From assembly GCA_961205875.1 (NCBI GenBank), contig OY540822.1, positions 7,194,501 through 7,258,500 of the forward strand: a DNA stretch of 64,000 nucleotides, read 5' to 3'. Shown here in pieces: positions 1 through 12,505 of this stretch. Under the pieces are notes generated by a model. It searched no databases and was not told where the DNA came from. It saw nothing but the letters and a program-made list of their open reading frames with translations. How positions within the stretch are numbered: the first letter of the stretch is position 1; each line of letters starts with the position of its first letter. A program made the translations under genes and the position numbers. The stretch is from Sialis fuliginosa (lineage: Eukaryota > Arthropoda > Insecta > Megaloptera > Sialidae).

Positions 1-330
1 AATAATTATAATTATTTAGTTATACTATGTTATTTAATGATAAAATCATAACAAATTATGCTATTATAAAGTTAAACCTCATGTGAGGTTTAACTTTTTT
101 AGTTAAACTTCACATGAGGTTTAACTAATATAAGAGCACAATTTCTTATTATTTTATCATTAAATAATTATAAAAACACAATAATTGCAGTAGTATAACT
201 AAATAATTATAATTATTTAGTTAACTGGACATTGAGAAACACATTTTTTGTTTAAACTTTAGTTAACTGGGACATGGAGTTTAAACTTACACTGAGAAAC
301 TGGGCCTTAGTGTGCAACCCTATTCGTGAA
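1..330. mobile_element. Fold-back MITE, left end possibly outside the window
   Basis: A stretch of about 220 bases folds on itself: the sequence near 3-27 pairs with that near 195-221, and GTTATTTAATGATAAAAT near 29-46 pairs with 153-172. At the centre, two copies of a near-palindromic 24-mer starting GTTAAACCTCA (80-103 and 112-135) are inverted copies of each other with one mismatch. The right side continues with GTTAACTGGGACAT-type and ACTGAGAAACTGGGCC sequence to about 320. No coding sequence. Boundaries are approximate because the left edge may be cut off. Confidence 0.55.
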
Positions 331-1542
331 AAAAAATAACCCTCGTAAAAACTTACATTCGATACCTTTTGTTTAACTTATTTAATGTGAAAATATCTGT
401 TTTTGATCGAAACATAATATGAAAATATTTGAATGGACAAAATAGGAATTATCTGGTTTTGATTCAACAATTAATAAAAATCTTTGTATTCAATTAAATA
501 AATATAAATGGGGGAATGTCTTTCACAAAACTGTTTATTCGAATGTATTTATACAAATCATTTTACAAAATATTATTCTGTATATTCGCATTTTATTGTT
601 ATGTAGTAGGATTTTATTACTTTTTACATTTTATCGTATTACTTTAATGTTTTTGGTTAAAAATTGGAAACTGATTTATTTTCAAAGAAATTATCTGCAT
701 TGAACACTTATGGAATGAAAATTGTATCTGTCTGTCAGTCTGTCACATCCTTCTAACACTTGAACTGTTAGACTTGACATAATTATAGTAAATGTTAGAC
801 CTGGGGTAATAAACTTTGCTAAAGGTTTTAAGCAATGGTACGGGACATTAATACGCAAGACTCGACTTGCACTTGACATTTTTTAAAAATAACTAATGCT
901 CGATATTAAATAGAAATTTAATGCAATTAGTTAGCTTGCAAGCACTTTGAACGAGGTATCAAATTTATGTGCATTCTAAAATGATAAAAAATAAAATACG
1001 AGTTGCAACTAACATATTGTATTTTTATGTTTTAAAAATGCAAACCCAAAATTTATCTTGATTAAAGATATAAGGTAATGAAACAAAACATTTTAATAAT
1101 AAATAACAATAAATTTAGAAAGTACGCCACTGCCTATCGTTTGGAATTATGAATCGATGGATTTAGAAAAAATAAACTGTACATTTTCCTACTACGAGTT
1201 ATTAAATTCTTATTCTGATTATAGATAAAGTAAATTAAAAGGATTTATTACGTTTTGCAATTGTTGATGTTTTTATAAAAGCAAATTATAACCAATCGAT
1301 ATTAAATAAGTGAATATGGGGATTGTAATGTGCTCTTTCAAAAAATATAAGCTTCTAACAATAAGTGGTTTACTGATATTTAAGAAAAAATCAACAAACA
1401 TATTATTATGTAACAATTTTTTAGATCGAGATTAGAACACAATATTAAGCAAATTCTTCTTTTTTTGTGGTCATTCCATTATATTATATTGGTTACTTTC
1501 TCATTATTAATTGGCAATTTAAATCACTGCCTATATTTAACC
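330..1542. other. A+T-rich sequence, nothing recognised
   Basis: No sustained reading frame, splice-flanked exon candidate or terminal repeat was seen. The only frames are short and low in complexity. Confidence 0.6.
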
Positions 1543-2328
1543 CAGTGACGTGGCGTGAAATTTTTAATAAGGGAAGCATATTTTGTCAATCCTATTAACA
1601 AAAAAAAACTAGTTGTGAAACACCTTAAGTTCAAGCTTTTACTTTTTTAAAGAAATTCATGTATATTTATATAGTAATTAAATGATTCTACGTCTTATTA
1701 TCTTGTATTTTAGTCGATATTTGTATGACGAGTTGAAGTTCACTGTAGGAAATTTCACTAAAAAATTTCGAATTTTTGATTTCATTAAAAGTATGTTTAT
1801 TGCATACAAAATGACGTGAAAAGTTGAAATTTTCGTCAAAAATCGATATTTTTTTCACGAAATTTTTTTTTTCGAGTTTTGATTTCAAATCCGTCAACTA
1901 AAATCAATTCCCACCACACGTTCAAAAGTAAGGGCCATTTTTCTTCAAAATTTTAAAATTTGAAGAGGCTATATCTCGAGAACGGTTTGAGATACAAACC
2001 TGCGGTTTGAAAATTTCAACTTTTCACCTCATTTTTTATACAAGAACGAAATCAAAAATTCGAAAATTTTTAGTGAAATTTCCTACAGTGAACTTCAACT
2101 CGTCGTACAAATATCGACTAAAATACAAGAAAAAAAAGACGTTGAGGTATTATAGTTTTATAAATGTTATTTTTGATTTCTGGTTAAAATGTTTGAGTTG
2201 CACATAAAGATGAATATTCTAATAATATTTTAAAATTATTTATTAACTGAAAACACAGATTTCTATTAATTTACCAATAAAGTAAGGGAAGAATTGCATC
2301 CCTTGCTTCCATGAACGCTTCGCCACTG
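1543..2328. mobile_element. hAT-like fold-back element, copy 1
   Basis: A 786-bp element starting CAGTGACGTGGCG and ending with CGCTTCGCCACTG, so the ends are imperfect inverted repeats. Internally a long inverted repeat stands out: GTCGATATTTGTATGACGAG near 1710 pairs with sequence near 2098, continuing for more than 70 bases. The flanks attttaacc-side and gtttaaat-side share only 5 of 8 bases, a decayed 8-base target duplication. A second, longer copy is at 56245. No transposase frame. Confidence 0.72.
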
Positions 2329-4198
2329 GTTTAAATAAATAAATTGAAAATAACAGCTTGAAAATATGACTCAGGGTTGTTTTTATTAACGTAAATAATA
2401 GATTAGATTTAATGTTGATATTTATAGCAAATACAGTTCAAAAAGTTTACTTAAAACAAGAGAAAATATTATATGAAACAGATATTTAATTGTTTCTGTC
2501 CGACAATATTGCTTTAAAGAGAAACAATTATATTATAGTCGGATTAAGATTATTTTCTCATATTAAGAAATATTGTTATATGTGCCTTGGTTCAATACAT
2601 TTTTTTTCTGTGTTGTAGAAATATAAATACGTATATTGAAAGCGTTGAATTAAGACCTATATAATTATAATTTTCCACTTCATTTTCCCAAATAGAACTC
2701 GTAACTATTCCTACGTCCTTTGTTCTAACGGAAAAAAGAGTAATATTTTTTTAAATTCCATCTGCAACAGAAATAACCAATACTCCCATAAATATAAAAA
2801 CTTCTGATTTATTACGAAAAAAAAATTAAGCCAAATTCTAGAAGAAAAAAGAAACAACAATATATCTAAATCGATACTTGACAGCTAATACTGTATTGTA
2901 TCTCTCTTCGAAATGTAGGTCGCTACGATTTGGCGTCTTTGTTTAGACAGTATCTAACAGATTTATCTGAAAACTATTTGATATTAATCAACAGATGACA
3001 GAAACCTCAAGCACCTGAGTTAGGATGTTTCTCAATGTTGCGCCTAAACCATGATAAATGTTATTTTTAGTGTCTGGAAATCGATATAATACAGTCAAGT
3101 CTCGATAATTTGAACTACTGACAATTGTGTCATCTTACGAATTTACGAGTCCCTTTCAGTGTCAGACAGGTAATTTGTTAACCCATCAAACATTAATTTT
3201 AATTTCATCAGATTTTTTATGGTGAAATTATTTTTGCGGTAGTCTCAGAATTATTTTATTTATACATTTTTAGCAAATATTATAGGTTTCAGGTTAGAGT
3301 TGGATGCGAGAAAATTCGTACGGTTTTTAAAAATAATTCGCAAAATTCGAAAATTGACAAGAGTGAACATCCGTTTTTGTAAGATTTCAAAAATACGAGG
3401 TTTTCTTCCCAGAAGAAAATTAATCCTAAATATAAAACTCCCCATCTATGATTTGTCGTTTTTGAATTACAGTGTCTACAGATCGACAGACCGACAGACA
3501 GACACACATACTCCATGGCGAAAATGTTCAGAATGGATTCAAGGATGATCAAAATAGTTTCCATGAAAATCACGATTTCGAAAAAAATCAAAAAAAATAC
3601 GAAACTTACTTATACTTAATGTTTTTCATATATATAGTCGTATAAGAAAGTAAAATTATATTACTGGTATAAAATACACATTATATAAAATGAAAAGGTA
3701 ATTTATTTAATGAAAATCTAAAAGCTTTAATAATACATTTTTTTAATTATTAGATAACCCCAAATTAGGTACTTTAATTTTAATTTTATATTCTTAACTT
3801 TTAACTTACATATATAAAGAATAGATTCAAATCAGTTGAATTTTATAAAAAAAAAATTAGTAAATGTTACCCACATAAAATGTTTCAATAATTTATTCTG
3901 TAATTAACAATAAGAAATTATACAAGCTACATATTTTTATATCTATGTATTATAATTCATCTATAAGTTGTGATAATAAATAAATAATGTTTCTACATTC
4001 ATTATATATCTGGAAAATAAGAAAACCAATTATATTACTTAACACAGGAAGTGGAGTGAAATAAACGACTACTAATGTAATTTTCCTATGAATCGAAATT
4101 TCCACGTTTGAAATCTATTTGTTATTCCGAACAATATCTAACTAAATCGTGCTAAAATAGTTATAGTTATATCACTTCAGTTGAACGTTATATAACAC
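2329..4198. other. A+T-rich spacer with a GACAGAC-type repeat remnant
   Basis: Around 3470-3513 a run of gacagaccgacagacagacacacata occurs in pieces, like the tails of several other interspersed repeats here (11506, 18370, 37275). Sequence from about 3250 to 3600 may be the body of the same old repeat. Otherwise nothing recognised. Confidence 0.5.
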
Positions 4199-4240
4199 AT
4201 ACACACACACACCCACCCCCCCCCCCCCACACATACACAC
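4199..4240. repeat. AC microsatellite with a 13-C tract
   Basis: An (AC)n run is interrupted by 13 consecutive C at 4216-4228, then ACAC repeats resume. Confidence 0.9.
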
Positions 4241-4443
4241 AATTCTAATAGTTCTGTTATATTTAATTACAAACGATCGATAATTGGAACATTATGTCTG
4301 TTTAAAGTATTTTACATTCTTTACAAATATGTAAATTATTTATACTTGCATTTACTAAAAACAATTGAAAATCCTTTTATTTTATAAACAATAGCGACTG
4401 AATTGAAAAGTTTATCATTAACAAAAAAAAAATGACTTTAAAG

Positions 4444-4668
4444 CAGTGGTTCTTAAACTTATGTAGTCTAGGGACCCCCTTTTGAACAATTATTTCTCTG
4501 CAGGGGTTATTTTAAGAAAATTTTAAAACTGAAAGACCTTATTTTTTGCTCCATACTTACAATGTTTACTTTTCAACTGCAATGACCTTTTTTTCACACA
4601 TTTTATTATTTTATTTATTTATTAAACATTGTTTCATTTAGCACTACACCCTAGTTTAAGAACTGCTG
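4444..4668. mobile_element. hAT-like MITE, CAGTGGTTCTTAAAC family, copy 1
   Basis: A 225-bp element with 15-base inverted ends (CAGTGGTTCTTAAAC left, CAGCAGTTCTTAAAC inward from right) and an exact 8-base target duplication ctttaaag at 4436-4443 and 4669-4676. No coding potential. The 8-base duplication and CAG ends are those of hAT elements. Confidence 0.88.
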
Positions 4669-4935
4669 CTTTAAAGTATAATAAGGTTCCTCACTCATGG
4701 GTTAAGAGTCTCTTAAGTAAGTTTCGTCTCAGTTTTTGGAACTGCAGTCTGAAAAAATACATTTTTAAAACATTGCAAATTATAGAAGAGAAAAATATAA
4801 ATATTTTCTCTTGTAGCATTTTATAATAATACCTAAAATAATGTATTTGGTTTGTTAATTTTTGTAAATTCATTTAAAAATATATAAATGTAAAATTTAA
4901 ATGAGTTATTTTTGAATAAACCTATATAAAATACA

Positions 4936-5045
4936 TTTTTTGGGGGGTGGGACGGGGGGGAGAGGAAGTTGCGGCCCGCAGACTCTCTTAGACTGAATTG
5001 CATGGCCCTTATTCATACATGAGTGACTCCACTGCTTTACAGCCA
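4936..5045. other. G+C-rich patch with G runs
   Basis: A run of TGGGGGGTGGGACGGGGGGG followed by gcggcccgcagac stands out against the surrounding A+T-rich DNA. It resembles the G-rich ends of MITEs seen elsewhere in the window, but no matching opposite end was found. Confidence 0.4.
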
Positions 5046-5153
5046 CCATAATATTAAAGTTACGTCCTTGGTAAGAGGAAGGTTTATAAACATTTAAAGG
5101 AAAAATCCTTAAAATGCTTTCGCGTACTACACTTTGGGAAATACTGTTTAAAT

Positions 5154-5305
5154 CAGCGATTCTTAAACTAGGGTTTACATTTCTATTTACCAATGATTAA
5201 TTAGTATTTATTTAACGACCTTCTTTGTTTTTCTGTCAGGAGGGGTCCCTGAAAAATAATAGTTCAAAAGAGGGTCCCTAGACCTCATAAGTTTAAGAAC
5301 CGCTG
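5154..5305. mobile_element. hAT-like MITE, CAGTGGTTCTTAAAC family, copy 2
   Basis: A 152-bp element with ends CAGCGATTCTTAAAC and, inward from the right, CAGCGGTTCTTAAAC. It is flanked by an exact 8-base duplication gtttaaat (5146-5153, 5306-5313). Internal GGGTCCCT segments match copy 1. It lies 485 bp from copy 1. Confidence 0.88.
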
Positions 5306-6105
5306 GTTTAAATAGTTGAAATAATAATAATAAGACAATTTTTACTAATTAAAATATACCGTTCATTTATTACTTAAATCTGAAATAGAACATTAAATTA
5401 GTGTTTCAGACTATTCACGCGCCTGCTTCTGGGTTAACAATGTAGTACATATTGTATAGTATACCCCAAATCAAATACATCGAATTTCATTTCATTTTAA
5501 CACCATTTTTACCCCTACCTCACCCTTTGGACCGCCCTTATCGCTACCCTAATACAGGAATGTCTATTTGAGTCATGTTGCAACTCTGTTGGGGGGGGGG
5601 GGGGGGTATATAACAAAGCTGTACCCCCTCCCTTTGACCATGCTGCGAGTACTATGTATATCAATCACATGTCAAAAAAGTACAAAGTAAAAGGATTTTT
5701 TTGTTGTTTTTCGTGTATTTTTCATTTGTTTAACACCACATATTTTATTAAAGGAAATGTATTGTTTTGTAACCGTAGTTTTTGCCTACATTAATAATTA
5801 TTTTAAGGTAAAATGGGTATTAGATGAACGTACGTATACCTCTGTAATTAATATTAATATATTTTATATTATGACATTGATGAAAGTTATTAAGGTCAAG
5901 GGTATTAATTGCATTATTGGTCGCAAGGCTTTTATAAATTAAATTGTTTCAAATTAAAGCGATATATTATCATCAGTGTTTTCAGAATCAATACCTACTA
6001 ATATATAAATCTGTTAGTTCTTCCCGTAAAATGTAAATATATACGTGATATGCAGTAGTAGGTCCCCAAAATGTGAAGGTTTGATTCGATAGAATTTTTT
6101 ATGTA
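5306..6105. other. A+T-rich spacer with a G tract
   Basis: It holds a 16-G homopolymer at 5591-5606 and a C-rich segment (5510-5550). A 61-codon open frame at 5757-5942 shows no domain and is not called a gene. Confidence 0.5.
5591..5606 (+). repeat. 16-base G homopolymer
   Basis: Sixteen consecutive G in A+T-rich sequence, followed by tatata. Its length may be unreliable in the assembly. Confidence 0.85.
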
Positions 6106-6107
6106 TA

Positions 6108-6721
6108 CAGTAAAAGCTCCTTATTCGCGCTTCCTTCATTCGCGTTTTCACTATTCGCGGATTAAAAAAATGCGACCCAATTCCTATATTCGCGGCTAAA
6201 GATTTCTTTATTCGCGGATCTAATCAGTACATACATAATAATAAAAAGGATTCCAATAGGTATCCAACCCAATATCCTTTGTAAACGCCGTCAAATGGAC
6301 TAATAAAAAAGTAAAATTACAACTTTGCCTAAAGTATGTTGTTAAGGATGTATGGGATGTATTTCAAAATGCTACCAAATATATGAAAGTTGGTTGGAAT
6401 GTTCCCAATAGCATTCTTATGCAATAGACAAAATATTAAATTGATTGAAGCTCTGTATTGATTTAAATTTAACATGTGTTCTTATGGGAAACTGGTATTT
6501 TTCGGCATTTTTTAGGTAAAACACTATGATAAAAAATAATTAATAAATATGGTCAAAAACTTCAATTAAATTGATTTATTTATATTGTATTTGTTTATTT
6601 ATTTTGTCACCTAGGAACGTATCCCCTATAATCCCATATAAATTACCATTCCGTATTCACGGTTTCTGTATTCGCGGCATATTTATGGAACATATACCCC
6701 GCGAATAAAGAGCTTTTACTG
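6108..6721 (+). mobile_element. Pogo/Tigger-like MITE, copy 1
   Basis: A 614-bp element between TA dinucleotides (6106-6107, 6722-6723). Ends are CAGTAAAAGCTCCTTATTCG and, inward from the right, CAGTAAAAGCTCTTTATTCG, followed by repeated ATTCGCG motifs. An inverted-orientation copy lies at 22548-23212 with an additional internal stretch. No open transposase frame. The superfamily call rests on the TA duplication and CAGTAAAA-type ends. Confidence 0.85.
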
Positions 6722-8151
6722 TATTACGATTTTTTGATAATTCGTTCTTAAGCAAAAGACAAATAAAAAATAAAAAGATAAATAAATATAATTTATTTAT
6801 TGAATTCACAGAATCATCCAAATATAGCTATGGTTTTCAACAATATAAAGATTAAAAAAATAGGTTTAGCGGTCTTTGGATGTTATAGTTTTTGAAAGGT
6901 AGTAAAATCTTCTGTTACAAAATTTAAATATTTCATATTATAAGTTTTTCTCATATCTCAAAAACTACAAGATTCCTGAAAATTAAAAATGTGTATTTAA
7001 GTAGATATAAGAAATATCCACGATGGAAAATTTCGTGCTAAAACGGGTTTTCGCTATTATACTTACTAAGAAAATGTTGTGGGATGTAAATACACCATTA
7101 AACTACCCCCTCCTTCTTTAAGGGTCACTTTTATCTCATTTAACCTAATCTCTATTTCTTACAGTTTCCGAGATTCTTATAATGTACCCTGCTATTTATG
7201 TATATATATATATATATATAATTTTAAGGTAAAATAAAAAACATGAAAAAACGTACAGAAAATAAATATTTATTACGAAAACTTACAAAGTTCGTAAAGT
7301 TCGATAATGCTGATAAAGTATTGGTTTCTGAAGCTATTTGTGTTTTCTACTAAGTTTTCAGTTAGAGCTACTCTTTAAAAAAATAATGTGCACAATCGTT
7401 TCAAGACATTTTGTCGTTATTTGAAAATAGCTCATCAGGTCACGGCTGTGACCCGATAAATTCACGACACACCGGGATTTTGTGCATAATGGATTAGATG
7501 TTATTGTACTTGAAACGTTTCATTCTATATTAGAATGATATGATGCATCCTAAATTGTACCCAATTTACGGAACATTAGTTTAGACGGGCATTTAGTTAT
7601 AATCGAGTTTCATGTTGTTTCATATTATATAATCAAAGATGTAATTGTATACAGATTATCGGCAAAGAAGATGCCTTCACTTAAGACGATAGAACTAAAT
7701 AGGTTTGCGTCTCGGGTAATAATAACAGACGTTTGGAATGAGTGGAGGGGGTAGAGGGTAATATCGTGTTATTATTATACACTGGTTCAACTTTCGAAGA
7801 TATTGAGATTGTTAAAGGGGGGAAGGCCGATGTGGTGGTGAATTGGTGTGAGTAGGGGAGTTGGGTGCAAAGTGTCACAAAGACTAGAACCTATATCGGG
7901 GGTGTCATTAAGAAAGGATATACCGAAAACAGATAGTGTAACAACCCTCTATATAACATTGTACCCCTGAGTCGGGGTACGTATTGCCCGTTTAATTACT
8001 GTAATTGGAAATTAACATTTGAGAATATTTTAAACAGATATTGTATGTTATTATACCAGTGGTAACGAACAGGTAGAATTTATCTTGTAATAAATAGTAT
8101 TCAATTATTTAATTTAAACAAATTTTCATTAAATTATAGTAATATTTTGCA
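6722..8151. other. Spacer with microsatellite and a G+C-richer stretch
   Basis: It contains (TA)10 at about 7201-7220. A segment at 7437-7470 matches part of the 40054 element (TCACGGCTGTGACCCGA). From 7730 to 7990 the sequence is unusually G-rich on the + strand, ending in a small perfect hairpin GTACCCC-TGAGTC-GGGGTAC near 7962-7981. No coding sequence was recognised. Confidence 0.5.
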
Positions 8152-8560
8152 GTGGCGTAGTAAGAAAAATTTTCGGGGGGGGGGGGGGGGTAAGTTTGGT
8201 ATTTCCAAAATATGTGAAATTATTATTAGAGTTTCTAATAGAATGATCTAAAATTTTATTTTTCTTAGATTTTATGACTAAAAAAAAGTCACACAATTGA
8301 AATTTAAAATTAATGTTGAAAACCTTTTTTTTTTTAGTCACTAACTATAGATAACTTTTTCAAAAAAAAAAGGTTATTTAATTCAAAATTCTTATACTGA
8401 CAATGAGTTCACATATTTTAATAACTTTGAATATTTCGGGGGGGGGGGGGGGGGGTTATTGTCACAAAAAAGATCATTTAGTTCAAAATTGTAATACTAA
8501 TTTCATATATTTTTAAATTTCGGGGGCTTCTCTGACTTTCCAGAAAGTGGACACCCTGAA
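8152..8560. mobile_element. Relic element with CAGTGGCGTAG end and long G tracts
   Basis: The left edge CAGTGGCGTAG is like hAT ends. Inside are G runs of 16 (8175-8190) and 18 (8438-8455). Two or three diverged repeats of a unit (TTTAGTTCAAAATT ... ATATTTCGGGGG) start near 8378 and 8477. No matching right end or target duplication was found, so this is a tentative, probably truncated element. Confidence 0.4.
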
Positions 8561-11500
8561 ATATCATTGCTTCAGAAAACTAAGAAGTGTAAGAATCGAT
8601 AGCGCGTTAATAAAATTAAACATTGTATAGTAAAATAGTGAACAAAATTTGTTTCAAATTGAAGTTATGGAAGCGTGTTTAATAAAATAAAATTTAATTA
8701 ATTCTTTTTTGTAGTATTATTATTAATAATAAAGGCATGCAACCAGGTCGATAGAGTATAAAGTAGATATACTGGGAGGTTAAAAAAAAAAAGATAAACA
8801 GGTGTACTTTGCTGATGTATAGTTAATATTCAGGGATGTTCTGATGAAACAAATTTTTAGTTTAGAAGGGTTTATTAATTATTAATTACGTAAGTTTTTT
8901 TAGGAGGGGAACGGTCTGTAAAATCTTACGAATTCTTACATCTGGGAGGGGTGAGATCCAAAGCGGTACTTATAAAAAACTTATGTAAGAAAAAATGGAC
9001 GCTCATTTATAAAATAGTTACACTTATCGTGAAAACTGTTGGTAAAAGAATTTTGTGAACTATTTATAATCCAAATCTAAATAAATATTTATGAGTTTTT
9101 ATAAATAAAGTCAAACACTGCGGCTTGTAAATATCCACATTTTCAATCTATAAATCAATAAAAGATTTATCTACATACATATACTTAGTGTATAGATCTA
9201 TCTGTTTTTAATAATTTTTGATTATTTCATAAAAGTGTTTATAATTAGTCTCTAAAATTGTTTAATAATAAGCATCTTTACTGCCTAATTGATATAAATA
9301 TTTAATTTGTTTGATATTTCTTTAATGTTTGGTGCATACATTAATTTCCCTTTTTGATTGAGCCTTTTTGTAGTTAATTCATTACCAAAAATGTGAAGGG
9401 AAATATTCATAAAGTTGATTAATTAGTGTTATTCCGGTTTCGCTTTGTGTTTAAACATATAAAACCATATTAATTAATTCTTAATATAATTGCATAAACG
9501 TTTTTTCAAACGAATGACCAATTTATGAATTCAATTTAAAAAAAAATGTATATGTTTATTATATAAATTTCTTGTTTTGATGGCTGTAATTTATTATAAA
9601 AATACAATCAGTTAAGTAAGAAGATACGTATTTTTATAGAAATATATTGATAGTGACGTATTATGAAGACATTATACTAACAAATGGTCAGTCATATATA
9701 AGTTGACAGTCAAAAACACGAAAAAATATACGACTTTTTTGGTGACGAAGCGTTTTTTTCATCATCTTGTTTTTATACTTTTTTTTTATTTTACACTAGT
9801 TATTTTTCTACTAGAGTTTTTTTTATGACATATCTCTAAGTTTTATATTCTATAAAAATTCATGTCTTAAAATACCTTTAGTAGGAACACACACACACAC
9901 AGAAACGTTGGGTGTGTGCATATGAAAACTTCATCCTAACTAATTCGCTTAAACTTGTTTTTAATTTTATATTAAAATTTCAAATAACATCGACTAAAAC
10001 TTTAAATTTATTCGGCTTTTTTAAAGTTGACTTTTAATTCTAACAGTTGAATATTTTTGCAATTATAATCACATAATATATACCAGTCATCATAGGCGTA
10101 CATAAAGAGAAAAAAATTGTCCAGTGCGAGTATTAGTGTTCCGTATCGTATAACTTCTCTATTTATTCGATATTTTATTTTGAATTTCCAATTTGTTTTC
10201 ACATTTTTCCACTAGCGCTTTCGGAGATATGGGCAGGGGTAAAATATATTTACGTTTTTGTTTTTTAAAGTTTGTTAAACGAAGATTGTGTTTCTTTGTA
10301 TTTTTTCCCCCATCAATATGTGTTGATTCCATAATAATTCAATTTTTCCTATTTCAGTAAAGAACACAAAAAGTGGGGTGTCGTGTTATAATTATTTAAA
10401 TTTACCTTCACCACATTTGTCACCTGACAAGCCACCACTGTTTTGTTGTGTTGTATATGTGTATAGTTAGGAGAGTGACGTTGATCTTAGCTCAAATAGA
10501 AGTCCCCAACCCCCTGAAACCCGAAAGTTGGGGCATAGATTCCCTGAGGCACGAAAACGCGTTAATCTTAAATTCAAGGCACAAAATTACCTTCTGATTG
10601 GTTTGGGTTCATCTTCATCTGTTTAGAAGTCATTTATATGCACATATATGTAGTTTTAATTACTTTAATAGGTTCTACATCTCAAGTCATTATATACGGG
10701 AAAAATAGCGATCGTTTGATCTCACAAACTAAATCTACTGACAAAATTTGCCGTATGTTTATTTTCACTGATTCATTTTGCATTTTAATCAGGTATGGCG
10801 TAGTATGATTTATAGGGGCCAATATTTAGACATGTCATATATTTTAAATGAACGCTGTCGTTAAAACTACGGAATTATTGTTTAGGATTAAAAAAAAAAT
10901 ATTGATTTAAGTACAAACACGATTAGTTATTATTGTAATAAAAACCAAACAACACATAAATTAATTACCTACCTAACAAAAAGTAAAAATAATTTTTGTT
11001 CTGTTTAAATTTAAAAGTTAATTATTGAAAACAAAATAAACAATTGACAATCAAAAGAATACCGGCCTGTGATCATTCCCTCTGCCCCGCGACAACTCGG
11101 CAAACTCTCTCCTTCCCGCACGCCGCGACAAGGGTCACCATCGTTCCCATATGTATATTTCAAGTTATTTCCTAAACCAAAAGACCAAATTGGATGCTGT
11201 AAAGGGCAAATTATAAGGATTAATGTTTTGCAGGTCATAATTCCACGTAAACAGAACCCAAATATTTTTAATTTTCTTTGTAACATAAAATCAGTCATTG
11301 TGGCTTAAATGCAAAAGTTAGATATATGGTGTCGCGGACTTTATTGTAGATCTTTTGATTCTAAACAGTTCTTTACTACATTATTTTGTTCAATATTGAA
11401 CGGTTTAAGCAGCATACGACTTGATTTACTATTATCGTTGCTAACGTAACCTATGAATTAAAAACACGTAAATCGGATAAGTGGTTCTCGAGTGATAAGC

Positions 11501-12172
11501 GCACTAACGGACAGACAGACAGAGAGAGACACGTTGAGCTTTATATGTGTAGTGTACACATTGTATAAGAGTGTAGTATAATAAGATGTTGAAGATTTAA
11601 AGATAATTATGTGTAAATATATATATATGTATATGATAAATCAATAGCTATACCTACTACTTAATATTGAACATCTTGAAATAATATGATTTGGGTTGGC
11701 CACTAAATGTAGAAGTGGGTGTATGGCGTGTTGAAGTCGGGTATGTGGGTGGCAAGCAACAGGATAGCGCGAACATCCTTGAGGACCGCAGGATATTAAA
11801 TGTTAGTCCTTTCGAAGAGCGTTGATTGCACCTTCTATTAGAATAATTTATAATGTCTACCCCTTTGCACCGAATTGAAATGCATATCGTGTTTTCATTC
11901 TAGAAACTCATCTTAGCGGAAAGTGGGGAAATCGAAATCCCTTTTATGTTCTCATTTTGCTCGATCAATTAAATTTGTAACGGTTTTCACTACAATGGAC
12001 CTTATATACATAACGGGACACGGAGTGATACTTTTTTGCTTAGTAAGTCTTTAAAAAAACATTTAACTCTTACACTGTTATCTTTGATTTATTATACTAG
12101 ACTAATAGACTATGAGTTCTTAAACAATATCTACCCGCTACCCTTTTTACACAAAATGTGTTTAAGTCATTT
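8561..12172. other. Long A+T-rich stretch, little recognised
   Basis: A G+C-rich patch at 11060-11150 (cccgcgacaactcggc, cacgccgcgacaaggg) has no match that I know. A degenerate GACAGACAGACAGAGAGAG repeat tail lies at 11461-11531. A small inverted repeat (CCCCAAC ... GTTGGGG) is near 10503-10532. No exon with splice sites was supported. Confidence 0.5.
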
Positions 12173-12180
12173 ATATTTAA

Positions 12181-12505
12181 CAGGGCTTCGAACCGGAACT
12201 GAACCGAAAACCGGAAAAACCGTTATTTTTTGCCGGAACGAATACCGGAATAGAACCGAAATAATAATATCGGTTTTTACGGTTCAGTACATGTTAAAAT
12301 ACGCGCGTTAACATGATCTTATTTCCCACTTCAATTGTCGTTCGGACTATCATGCAAGTACCATAAAATATTCTAAATAATGGTAGAAAATTTTTTTTTT
12401 AATACAAATAATTTTTTTTAAATTAATCACTCGGAACTGAAATATATTTTTTTACTCGAACCGGAACGAAAACTGAAACGAAAAAAATAACGGTTCGAAG
12501 CCCTG
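12181..12505 (+). mobile_element. hAT-like MITE, CAGGGCTTCGAACCGG family, copy 1
   Basis: A 325-bp element with ends CAGGGCTTCGAACCGG and, inward from the right, CAGGGCTTCGAACCG. An exact 8-base duplication atatttaa flanks it (12173-12180, 12506-12513). The subterminal regions are built from repeated CCGGAAC, GAACCG and AAAACCGG motifs, likely transposase-binding repeats. No coding frame. Confidence 0.93.

Noticed and set aside
5600-5615. TATATAA after a G tract as a TATA box
   Set aside because: No initiator, transcript or coding exon follows. TATATA strings are very common in this window.
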